64,000 nucleotides of DNA from the NCBI GenBank assembly GCA_019637335.1, contig JAHBVV010000004.1:144471-208470 (forward strand), read 5' to 3'. Positions 42,601 through 49,162 of this stretch are shown here, piece by piece (the stretch's first letter is position 1; the number at the start of each line of letters is the position of its first letter). The translations under genes were made by a program, and so were the position numbers. The notes under the pieces are model-generated. The model was not told the origin of the DNA and did not search any database. It saw nothing but the letters and a program-made list of their open reading frames with translations. This stretch comes from Candidatus Hydrogenedentota bacterium (GTDB taxonomy: Bacteria; Hydrogenedentota; Hydrogenedentia; Hydrogenedentales; JAEUWI01).

Positions 42601-44404
42601 GCGGAATGGCCGTTTCCAGCGCCGGGCCGCCCGCGGCGATTTCATCGAAAAATGCGGCGCCCCCGCCTCCGTCCAGCACGATGCGGGGAAAGGAGCGCGC
42701 CAGGTTGGCCACCGCGCCCCGGTAGAAGGGCTCGGGCGGATTCACGGCGCTATCCACGACGAGTACATCGCCCGGGCTGCCGAGGGCGAGCAATTCCCGC
42801 CGCTGCACGGCGGCCAGGTCCTGCAAATCCTCGACGTTTGCGGGGCCCGGGGAAGGCTGTTTGTGCCGGAGATAACGCGCGCCGCCGTGCAGGTCGAGGT
42901 AGCGCGCGAGCGGCGGGAGGCCCGCCCGTCCGGCGTTGCCGATAAGGCCCAGGATCGGCGTGTGTTGCAGGAGTTGTGGTGTTTGCGGGGCCAATCCCGG
43001 CGCGTTCCACGCCAGAAAATGTGGGGTGGCGCTTTTGAGCATGCCCTGATTCATCGAGAGCCCGATTTGCAGGTTGCGCCACAGCAACAGGCCGCCCGCG
43101 ATACGCTCGTCGACCGGCGCGTAGCGCGCGCGCACCGTCACGGCCCCCCGCTGCGCCGCCGCCAGCAGGTCCGCCCGCAATTCGGGATGCGCGGTGTACG
43201 GCGCGTGCCACGCGGACGGGTGACCCAGGTCGAACCCGTATCCCGTCCCCTCGCGCAGGAAAAGCACCTGATTCCGATAGGTTTCGAGCGAGCGCGCCGT
43301 GCTTTCCGACGCCGCTTCTCCTTCCGGTCGGTGCAGCGTGTGCCCGGTGATGATCCGCACGATTCCCGGCTGGTCCGCGCCGGAACGCACGGTGATGGCG
43401 TCGCGGAACGAAGCCTCCGCGCCGCCGCTGTGCATGCGGACCGTCACCTGCGCGGCGGCGCCGTCCGCCAGGCCCCGCACGGGAACGGGAACCGGTACGC
43501 GGACGGTTCCCAGCGCATCGATCGGCGCGACCTCGATCAGGTCCGGAATGGCCGACGCGGGCGTGGACACGATCAGGTCCACTGGTTCGGATTGGGAATC
43601 CACAGGGTTGTGCAGGGTGAGCCACGTGTCCTGGCGCGCGTCGCCCGCGCCGCCCGAGAACGTGCCCGCCTCTTCCAGTTCCGGGACGTAATACAGGCTG
43701 CCGAGCGGTTCCGCGGGCCGGACGCGCGCCGAGATAGCGAAGCCGCTTGTGTTGCGCAGGCGGGGCCGGTTCGCGAAGGTTGTCGCCGCCAGTTCCCGCG
43801 ACGTTACGTTCAGCGCCCGCGCGATCGCGTCGCTATCCGCCCCCGGAACCTCCATCACCACCAGGTTGTTTCCCGCGCGCAGCCGCACCGCGACCTGCGT
43901 GACGCCCGCGGCGTCCGGGGGCGCCGGCTCGTACGCGCGCGCCGGGAAGCCGTTTACCCACATCCGCACGCCCAGCGGCGACTGCACGTCGAGAAAGATG
44001 GCGGTCGCCCGGTCGGCGACGGTGTAGAACGCGGCGTACGCGATGCCGTCCTGCCGCGCGGGGAAGAAGGGTTTCAGGTCGAGCTCGGGACCCGTGGTTC
44101 CGGCGCGCTGCCAGATGGCCTCTCCCCCATCCGGCGCCGTCACGCGCAGCAGATGGTCCGGACGCGTGCGGGCGATACCCCCGAGCGGCGCCATGTGGTC
44201 CGTGTCGCCCAACACGGGCGCGCCGGAAGCGACCGCCCCCAGAATGCCGCCGGGGACATCGGGCGGGAAGGGCCCGCAGACGAGCCAGTGCGCGATATAG
44301 CCGCGCTCGAGGATGGGGGCCAGGTTTTCCTGGGCACGCGATTCGAGCGGGCACAACAGCAGGCCAAGCGCGACGAGCGCTACCGTGAAGCGTACCCGGC
44401 TCAT
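39602..44404 (-). CDS. Very large secreted GH38-like (alpha-mannosidase-like) multidomain protein
   Basis: A 1600-residue exported protein (signal peptide 'MSRVRFTVALVALGLLLC'). The N-terminal 300 residues are beta-rich ('HWLVCGPFPPD', 'GIAYAAFYTVADRATAIFLD'), as in sugar-binding modules. The middle shows 'VAFNPTSQIATLPVRVRLP', 'LQIENEYLALFVAPATGAIARIEDKRTG' and 'ERRYTLALGQPWVHCYTRL', the order found in the beta domains of GH38 alpha-mannosidases. The preceding helical part would hold the barrel, but I could not place the catalytic Asp. Its ATG overlaps the stop of the membrane-protein gene (ATGA at 44401-44404), implying coupled translation. Confidence 0.62.
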   Translation of the reverse strand: MSRVRFTVALVALGLLLCPLESRAQENLAPILERGYIAHWLVCGPFPPDVPGGILGAVASGAPVLGDTDHMAPLGGIARTRPDHLLRVTAPDGGEAIWQRAGTTGPELDLKPFFPARQDGIAYAAFYTVADRATAIFLDVQSPLGVRMWVNGFPARAYEPAPPDAAGVTQVAVRLRAGNNLVVMEVPGADSDAIARALNVTSRELAATTFANRPRLRNTSGFAISARVRPAEPLGSLYYVPELEEAGTFSGGAGDARQDTWLTLHNPVDSQSEPVDLIVSTPASAIPDLIEVAPIDALGTVRVPVPVPVRGLADGAAAQVTVRMHSGGAEASFRDAITVRSGADQPGIVRIITGHTLHRPEGEAASESTARSLETYRNQVLFLREGTGYGFDLGHPSAWHAPYTAHPELRADLLAAAQRGAVTVRARYAPVDERIAGGLLLWRNLQIGLSMNQGMLKSATPHFLAWNAPGLAPQTPQLLQHTPILGLIGNAGRAGLPPLARYLDLHGGARYLRHKQPSPGPANVEDLQDLAAVQRRELLALGSPGDVLVVDSAVNPPEPFYRGAVANLARSFPRIVLDGGGGAAFFDEIAAGGPALETAIPPASAYLNTGYTGDLLSWPMLKRAQARSERQLATAETLATFASLEGAVWPHAALDVAARQLAFYSTPAYLSAPATRDDALDALAGFREVAEIAGETAGRSLAYIAEKIDTAGAVPLNAGQFEAIVAFNPTSQIATLPVRVRLPATPNAGVIVLDGEGTPVPAAVRPYQETAMLEFMGQNLPALGHATYFMKVEGPPSAPASGRELQIENEYLALFVAPATGAIARIEDKRTGARLEAGPLNDIAFLASNDLENNGGRDLHTTGPASETLPPPLSITSEHTAFRETIVVTTPMRGGLLERRYTLALGQPWVHCYTRLRDVDLRGRAAFAAFTLPHAGRGLIAGERFGAISGARGHTDGVIQTDRTDNRTGSVVYPAHRWAAVAPGDAIQVGPDRVFPLEPAVLVYGDDPVLRGAAEGLQAALIRRAIPAILHQAPPEKPDFLWTDATKKQDLNAYLHDGYRMRVVIGSPEQNPAVRGLLAQADPEMVAAFAERIPQGARLFLRDAEVPNGFEPAPSMILAGITPAQTATLVNALADAVKDGRRYLLPPSAWAGLPAPREPEGGCAILFPGSAGVTWQRDGRLLVGLAHRTALERTPSGGQLAALMPELQFEYAIHPFSGDWRRAQLHTAAEAAFTAAPAVLTGIHPGPLPVRRSWFGVSAPGLHLTGFKPAGFPHATQTRDPFHPRNGFALLAWETAGEPWQGEITSAFPMLEARRADAFDMQREPLTAAGHAVTLESRGFQVHPIWLLPGNAAPPDGLAATGRTEDPHGPIPTRYWDEHRGAAPIQHMPLSVLLRGSLDGDHPIIEAVISNHLNDKTIEGSARLMSSAGISFGPREFPFSLAPGRQHVEPIHVAFTPEAGTDRALALEATYERQTARDVLAATDTPAVLTLSRSGAQLRAEIRNNGGLAVQGVLDAIVSPAHWPETGRFPEVSVQPRRQAVNVPPYKSQTLLFTLSDPAAQPEVCARLSANGAAQYQFFPAGRAETNAPASTTPPPPRGR

Positions 44405-45537
44405 AGGGCGGACCCGTTCGCGGCGGGCCGCTCGACGCTGGGCAGTTGGGCGTCGCGCAGATGCGGCCAATCCCGGTGGGCAATGATCTGTAGCACGAAC
44501 AGCACGACGCACAGCATGGTGGTCAGCGCGACCACCGGCGCGCCCCATGGCTCGAAGCGCATCAGCCAGCGGGAAAATCCCGCAAGCCCTATGCAAGCCA
44601 GTGCGAGCGGAATCAGCAGCTGGGCGCCGCCCGCCAGCGTCGTGTAGTCGATGGGCTCGGCGCCAGGAAAGAAGCGAAACGCCAGGATCGCGAGTAGACA
44701 GAGCCGAAACGGGCCGTTTTTCACGCAGGCAAACGCGATGATCGCGAGCGCCAGCGCAAACAGGCCCCAACTCCACGCGATCATCGGGTGCGCGTGCAGG
44801 TGCGCCACGGTCTCGGGCAGCAGGCCGATGGGGTAGATCAACAGAATCAGCGGCGCGGCCATTGCAACGGGGGATGGCAGGGTGCTGTACACCGCCTCGA
44901 TGTGAAGGCCATTCGCCAGCGTCGCCACGGCCAGAAAGGGCGCCAGCCGGAGCCAGTTTCGCGATTCCGGGCGGGCGGGGTAGAACTCCAGCAGCAGGAG
45001 CACACCAAATAGCGGGGCGTTGATTGCGAACGGAAACGCGGCCAACGCGAAGATCGCGAGCGCGGCGGCGATACGTGCCGGGGATGGGCGCTCGATCACC
45101 CGGAGATAGGCGAATACGGAAAGGAGCGCCATCAGGGCCGCGGCGAGGTAATAGACGCCGTTGGCTTCAAACAACGCCTCGGTTTTCACCGGGTGCGCCA
45201 TGAAGGAGGTCCCCGCGAGCGACCCGAGCCAGATCGGTCCCTTCACGAGCAGGCGAGTCACGTGGAAGATCGCCAGCATGCACGCGTAGATCAGGGGAAC
45301 GGCCACCATGGCGTGGGCCAGCAGCGAGGTTCCGGTCAGCGCGCCCAGCGCGTCGAGCACCGTGCGCGTAAAACCCGGGATTTCCGGGTGCGCGCCGAGC
45401 GCCTCCACCGCCCCTCGCCATCCCGCGGCCCACAGGCTCAGCCCGTATACGGTCCCCAGGTAGATCGCCATCGCGCCCGCATAAAAACGCGGGCCGGGTG
45501 GCGTCCGGGGCGGTGCTGTTGGTGTCGGGTTTTCCAT
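44401..45537 (-). CDS. Polytopic membrane protein of unknown function
   Basis: A 378-residue protein with about ten hydrophobic segments and few conserved charged residues. 'AHPVKTEALFEANGVYYLAAALMALLSVFAYL' and 'FAINAPLFGVLLLLEFYPA' recall integral-membrane glycosyltransferase-like (TMTC/O-mannosyltransferase) proteins, but the catalytic Asp motif near the first loop is not evident, so I do not assign a function. It is coupled to the GH38-like gene. A TATAAT lies only 11 bp before the ATG, suggesting a leaderless or nearly leaderless mRNA. Confidence 0.7.
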   Translation of the reverse strand: MENPTPTAPPRTPPGPRFYAGAMAIYLGTVYGLSLWAAGWRGAVEALGAHPEIPGFTRTVLDALGALTGTSLLAHAMVAVPLIYACMLAIFHVTRLLVKGPIWLGSLAGTSFMAHPVKTEALFEANGVYYLAAALMALLSVFAYLRVIERPSPARIAAALAIFALAAFPFAINAPLFGVLLLLEFYPARPESRNWLRLAPFLAVATLANGLHIEAVYSTLPSPVAMAAPLILLIYPIGLLPETVAHLHAHPMIAWSWGLFALALAIIAFACVKNGPFRLCLLAILAFRFFPGAEPIDYTTLAGGAQLLIPLALACIGLAGFSRWLMRFEPWGAPVVALTTMLCVVLFVLQIIAHRDWPHLRDAQLPSVERPAANGSAL

Positions 45538-45545
45538 GGCGTGCG

Positions 45546-45577
45546 GGGATTATAGCCCCTGCGGAAGGATGGCGCCA
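45546..45577 (-). promoter_or_regulatory. Possible promoter of the membrane-protein/GH38-like operon
   Basis: On the minus strand TTGGCG, 18 bp, TATAAT. The -10 ends about 11 bp before the ATG at 45537, so the transcript would start only a few bases ahead of the start codon. Confidence 0.5.
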
Positions 45578-45796
45578 ATGCCGGGCGAATTCATACATTT
45601 CCTTCAGGTTCCACGAGAGACTGGGCCGGCACAGCGCAATTTCGCGCGGTAGCATCAGGCCAATGCGTGCTACCCCTACCGGGACGGGCACGCGCCTTCT
45701 GGCTCGCGTGGACAACACGCGCGCCGACCCCTGGACGCCTGTCTGGCGATACGAGATCAGGGTCACCAGCGCGAGTCCGTCCCTTGTCCGCCCGCC

Positions 45797-45838
45797 CCAC
45801 GCTGTTGCCCGCACTCCAGCGGGCAACAGCGTGGTTTT
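45797..45838. other. 16-bp perfect inverted repeat followed by T residues (+ strand)
   Basis: CCACGCTGTTGCCCGC (45797-45812), a 6-nt loop, the exact complement (45819-45834), then TTTT. It looks like a + strand terminator, but no + strand gene precedes it. It lies just past the stop of the minus-strand gene ending at 45851, in an otherwise empty 313-bp gap. Confidence 0.8.
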
Positions 45839-45850
45839 GGACGTCAGATC

Positions 45851-47329
45851 TTATTCCACGGGAACGCCGCGGCGGGCGCTTCCCCAGCAGCCCAGGACCA
45901 TCGCGATCACGCCGAACAGGAAGACGTCCGCGATGTGTTTCCGCAGGTCGTCCAGAGACTTCCCGCGCAGGAACTGGCAGCCGCCCGGCGCCAGGGGGAT
46001 GCGCGCATCGAGCTCGGATTCACTGAGCAGTCCATCGTTATTGGTATCGAGCACCTCGAAGACGGCGTCATTGAGTCCAGCAATCACCGAGCGCGCCTCC
46101 GCGATCGACAGGAAGCCGTCCGCATTGGCGTCCGCGCTCGCGAAGGCGTCGCGCAGTTCCCGCGCAATTTCCTCCAGGCCCGGGAGTTCACCCTCACCCT
46201 CACCTTCGCCTTCACCTTCACCTTCGCCTTCACCTTCGCCCTCGCCTTCTCCTTCTCCCTCACCTTCGCCTTCACCCTCGCCTTCACCCTCGCCTTCACC
46301 TTCGCCTTCACCTTCGCCTTCGCCACCCATGCCGCCAGCGTCGTACCGAAACACCGCGCCGTTGATTTCGGAGCCCGGCGTGAAGTCGCCCACCCGGATA
46401 TTGATACCGCTGGTGGCCGCGTTGAAGATCACGGTGTAATACGCGCTCTCCAGCGCCACGGGCTGGAGTGTGGCGTCGAGGGTGTGGGTGAAATCCTGCT
46501 TCGCGGCCTTGGGGCTGTAGAGGCGGACCGCCCCGGCGCCCGGGTTCACCAGCGCCCCGGCATCGGTCACGCCCGCGATGCCGCCCGTTAGGAAGGGCGT
46601 TTCCGCCGACAGCAGCGCGCCGTCCGCTTCCCAGTCGAGCGTAGCCGATCCCTCATGGGCCGCGATCAGGGCCGCGATGCTGAATTGCCGCAACTCGCCC
46701 GTGTTGCCGTCCATCGCGAGCAGCGCGTCCGTGTCCACGGGCGATTTCGCCAGCGTCGCGGAATAGCTGCCCTCTGGCTTCACGACCACGGTGTCCTTCT
46801 CTGCGCGGTACTTCTCGGATTTCCGCACCACGGGAGTCATCCGCGATTTGCCGGCCTGCAAGTCCAGTATGACGAGTTCGCTCGGCTCGCCAAAGACCCC
46901 GGCGTCCAGCAAGACCAGCCGGTCGGTTAGAAAAAGTCCGTCGTAATGCGCCGCGTTCGCCACCATGGCGCCTTCTTCGAAGTCGGCCGGCGCCTGGGTG
47001 TCGAAGGTGTACAGATTTCCGCTGAAACCCGCGCCCAGCAGGGCCGTGGCGCCGTCGGGGGCCAGCGTGATGAAGCCCGGATCGCCGGCGTAGCCCGATG
47101 CGATTGGCGTGAAGGCGTCCGCATCGATGTCCGCCTGAACAAAAATGGCGTCGCCATTCCAGACGAGCAATCGCCCGTCGGGCAAGGCCGTCCCCGTCAC
47201 GCCGAACGCGAATTCCGCAGCCTGCGGGAAATTCTCGTAGGCGACGAATTCCCGCGCGGCGCAGGGCCGGGCCAGGAGGGCGGCCGCGAGGGCCAGGGGG
47301 AAGCAAAGGGTGGTCAGAAGGGTGCGCAT
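45851..47329 (-). CDS. Surface protein: propeller-like domain, (Gly-Glu)n linker, two EF-hands, C-terminal membrane anchor
   Basis: A 492-residue exported protein under a cobalamin riboswitch. Residues 1-25 are a signal peptide ('MRTLLTTLCFPLALAAALLA'). Residues 26-330 are beta-rich with propeller-like repeats ('TALPDGRLLVWNGDAIFV', 'GFITLAPDGATALLGAGF', 'GLFLTDRLVLLDAGVFG'). About 23 Gly-Glu pairs form a linker (334-381). Two canonical EF-hand loops follow (DANADGFLSIAE at 400-411, DTNNDGLLSESE at 428-439). Then come 'GGC' (Cys451), a short helix, one membrane segment (about 468-482) and 'SARRG'. This C-terminus resembles sorting signals that leave a protein surface-anchored. The function is not assigned; corrinoid capture is a hypothesis from the riboswitch. 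Confidence 0.85.
   Translation of the reverse strand: MRTLLTTLCFPLALAAALLARPCAAREFVAYENFPQAAEFAFGVTGTALPDGRLLVWNGDAIFVQADIDADAFTPIASGYAGDPGFITLAPDGATALLGAGFSGNLYTFDTQAPADFEEGAMVANAAHYDGLFLTDRLVLLDAGVFGEPSELVILDLQAGKSRMTPVVRKSEKYRAEKDTVVVKPEGSYSATLAKSPVDTDALLAMDGNTGELRQFSIAALIAAHEGSATLDWEADGALLSAETPFLTGGIAGVTDAGALVNPGAGAVRLYSPKAAKQDFTHTLDATLQPVALESAYYTVIFNAATSGINIRVGDFTPGSEINGAVFRYDAGGMGGEGEGEGEGEGEGEGEGEGEGEGEGEGEGEGEGEGEGEGEGEGEGELPGLEEIARELRDAFASADANADGFLSIAEARSVIAGLNDAVFEVLDTNNDGLLSESELDARIPLAPGGCQFLRGKSLDDLRKHIADVFLFGVIAMVLGCWGSARRGVPVE
46187..46326. repeat. Hexanucleotide repeat coding for the Gly-Glu linker
   Basis: About 23 tandem copies of a degenerate 6-mer (TTCACC, TTCGCC, CTCACC, CTCGCC on the + strand) encode the (Gly-Glu)n stretch of the surface protein. 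Third-base variation shows the array is not a fresh slippage product. Confidence 0.92.
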
Positions 47330-47499
47330 GGGAGGTTCCTTTCTCTCGGGGGGCCATCGCGCCGCCACGGGAAAAGGGCCCGCGCGCGGCGGCCCGCCTC
47401 CCCATGGAGACACGACACCCCCGAATGCTCCAGGTGCAATACACCTGTACCAGGGGTGTGGGAAGTGGATCAGGGGCAGGAACCGCACATGAGACCTGT

Positions 47500-47690
47500 C
47501 CCGCAACAACTTTCCCGCGAATTGTTGCAAAACCCCCGTTGCGGGTCAGATATTCTGGCTTCCGGATCGGCCTACACGCCGCGCCTTCCCCTCCTTGCGG
47601 AAAGTGGCTATTGCGGCGTTCGTCCCCGGTTACAGCAGCGCGACTGCGACGGATTCACACCGTCTTCCCTGCGCCCGCACGGGACCGGCC
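47500..47690 (-). promoter_or_regulatory. Cobalamin (adenosylcobalamin-type) riboswitch with expression platform
   Basis: On the minus strand the conserved core reads AGGGAAGACGGTGTGAATCC, then CGTCGCAG (47660-47644). This is followed by 'GCTGCTGTAACCGGGGACGA', 'GCCACTTTCC', 'GGGGAAGGCGCGGCG' and the B12 box 'AGCCAGAATATCTGAC' (47560-47545), in the order of the classical B12 riboswitch. After the box CCCGCAAC (47545-47538) can pair with GTTGCGGG (47507-47500), while GCAACAA (47530 side) can pair with TTGTTGC (47509 side). These helices exclude each other. The riboswitch leads the surface-protein gene starting at 47329. Confidence 0.9.
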
Positions 47691-47714
47691 GCACAGGGGC
47701 GACCGGCAAGGGCG

Positions 47715-47743
47715 AGTATACGGGCGCCCGCGCGGCATGTCAA
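47715..47743 (-). promoter_or_regulatory. Consensus promoter for the riboswitch transcript
   Basis: On the minus strand TTGACA (47743-47738), 17 bp, TATACT (47720-47715). The start point near 47708 is about 20 nt before the riboswitch core, giving a leader of roughly 380 nt. Confidence 0.9.
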
Positions 47744-47842
47744 ACAAAATACGCGGCGCGTTGAACTTTTCCCGTGTTCCGTGGTCGAATGGTGCATCGA
47801 CGCAACGAATCCGTTCGCCGAAAACAACGGAGTACCCCACGC

Positions 47843-49162
47843 ATGCCCGAGTATACGCCGCCCTCGCGCCGACACTTCCTGAAGCGCAGCCTGGCCGCCA
47901 CGGCCTGCGCCTTTCCGGCCATTGTCCCCGGACGCGCGCTGGGTCTGGACGGGGCGGTGGCCCCGTCGAACCGCATTGCCCTCGGTTTCATCGGCATGGG
48001 AAAGATGGCCCGCACGCTCCTTGAAAGTTTCCGCGGGCGCGACACGGTCCAGGTGCTTGCCGTGGCCGATGTGGAGCGAGGCCGCCGGGAGCGGGCCGCC
48101 GCCGAAACGAACGATTTCTACGCCGCGCGCTTCGCCGAGACGGCGTACCAGTCCTGCGAACACTACAACGACTTCCGCGAACTCTGCGCGCGCCCGGATA
48201 TCGACGCGGTGGTGATTACCACGCCCAACCAGTGGCACGCGCTCAACGCGGTGGAAGCGGCGCGCAATGGGAAGGACATCTACCTGGAGAAGCCCCTCGC
48301 CCGCACGATTGCCGAGGGCCAGGCCATCGTGCGCGCGGTGCGCCGTTACGGGCGAATTCTTCAGGTGGGCAGCCAGCAGCGTTCGGACGCCAACTTTCGC
48401 TTCGCCTGCGAACTGGTGCGCAACGGGCGGATCGGGCAGGTCCACTCCGTGCATGTGAACGTGGGCGGGCCGCCCGCGGAGGATTACCTCCCCGCCGACC
48501 CGCAACCGGAAGGGCTCGACTGGGACTTCTGGCTGGGCCCCTGCCCCTGGCGTCCCTACAGCGCGGTGCTCTGCCCGCCGGCGACCTACGACGGCTGGCC
48601 GCGCTGGCGCCACTACCGGGAATACGCGGGCGGCGGCATGACCGATGTGGGCGCGCACCATTTTGATATTGCCCAATGGGGGCTTGGGACGGATCACACC
48701 GGCCCGGTTGAAATCACGCCCCCCGGGGTAAACGGCGCGGAGCGGCTGACGTACCGCTACGCCAATGGCGTCCGCATGTACCACGGGGGCGCCGGGGGAA
48801 GCGGACCGGGCGGGGCCGTGGAATGGATCGGCGATCGCGGGGCGGTGCGCGTCAACCGGGAGCAGTACCTGGAAACGGATCCCGCGTCACTGAAATACGA
48901 CTTGATCGGCGCCGGCGAGGTGCGGCTCTACCGGAGCCGGGACCACCACGAGAACTGGCTGGAGGGCATACGAACCCGCCGCGATTGCGTCTGCAACGCC
49001 GAAATCGGCCACCATACCGCCACCGTTTGCCACCTTGGCAACATCGCCTACTGGCTGAAACGCCGCCTGGAGTGGAATCCGGAAGGCGAGCATTTCGTAA
49101 ACGATCCCGAGGCCAACCGCCTCCTGAGCCGCCCGATGCGCGGCCCGTGGGTGCTCACATGA
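47843..49162 (+). CDS. TAT-exported Gfo/Idh/MocA family oxidoreductase
   Basis: A 439-residue oxidoreductase with the twin-arginine signal 'PSRRHFLKRSLAATACAFP'. 'IALGFIGMGKMARTLLESF' is the cofactor loop and 'YLEKPLARTIAEGQA' the lysine motif; 'TPNQWHALNAVEAARNGKD' lies between. The C-terminal half matches the enzyme at 37174 ('GAHHFDIAQWGLGTDHTGPVE', 'AEIGHHTATVCHLGNIA'), so the two are paralogues. The start at 47843 is chosen at the TAT signal; a CGGAG lies 13 nt upstream. Its stop overlaps the next gene's ATG (ATGA), so both are co-translated. Confidence 0.9.
   Translation: MPEYTPPSRRHFLKRSLAATACAFPAIVPGRALGLDGAVAPSNRIALGFIGMGKMARTLLESFRGRDTVQVLAVADVERGRRERAAAETNDFYAARFAETAYQSCEHYNDFRELCARPDIDAVVITTPNQWHALNAVEAARNGKDIYLEKPLARTIAEGQAIVRAVRRYGRILQVGSQQRSDANFRFACELVRNGRIGQVHSVHVNVGGPPAEDYLPADPQPEGLDWDFWLGPCPWRPYSAVLCPPATYDGWPRWRHYREYAGGGMTDVGAHHFDIAQWGLGTDHTGPVEITPPGVNGAERLTYRYANGVRMYHGGAGGSGPGGAVEWIGDRGAVRVNREQYLETDPASLKYDLIGAGEVRLYRSRDHHENWLEGIRTRRDCVCNAEIGHHTATVCHLGNIAYWLKRRLEWNPEGEHFVNDPEANRLLSRPMRGPWVLT

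Noticed and set aside
42050-44647. An 865-codon open frame on the + strand
   Set aside because: It is antisense to the GH38-like gene, very rich in Arg and Gly, with no motif and no ribosome site.
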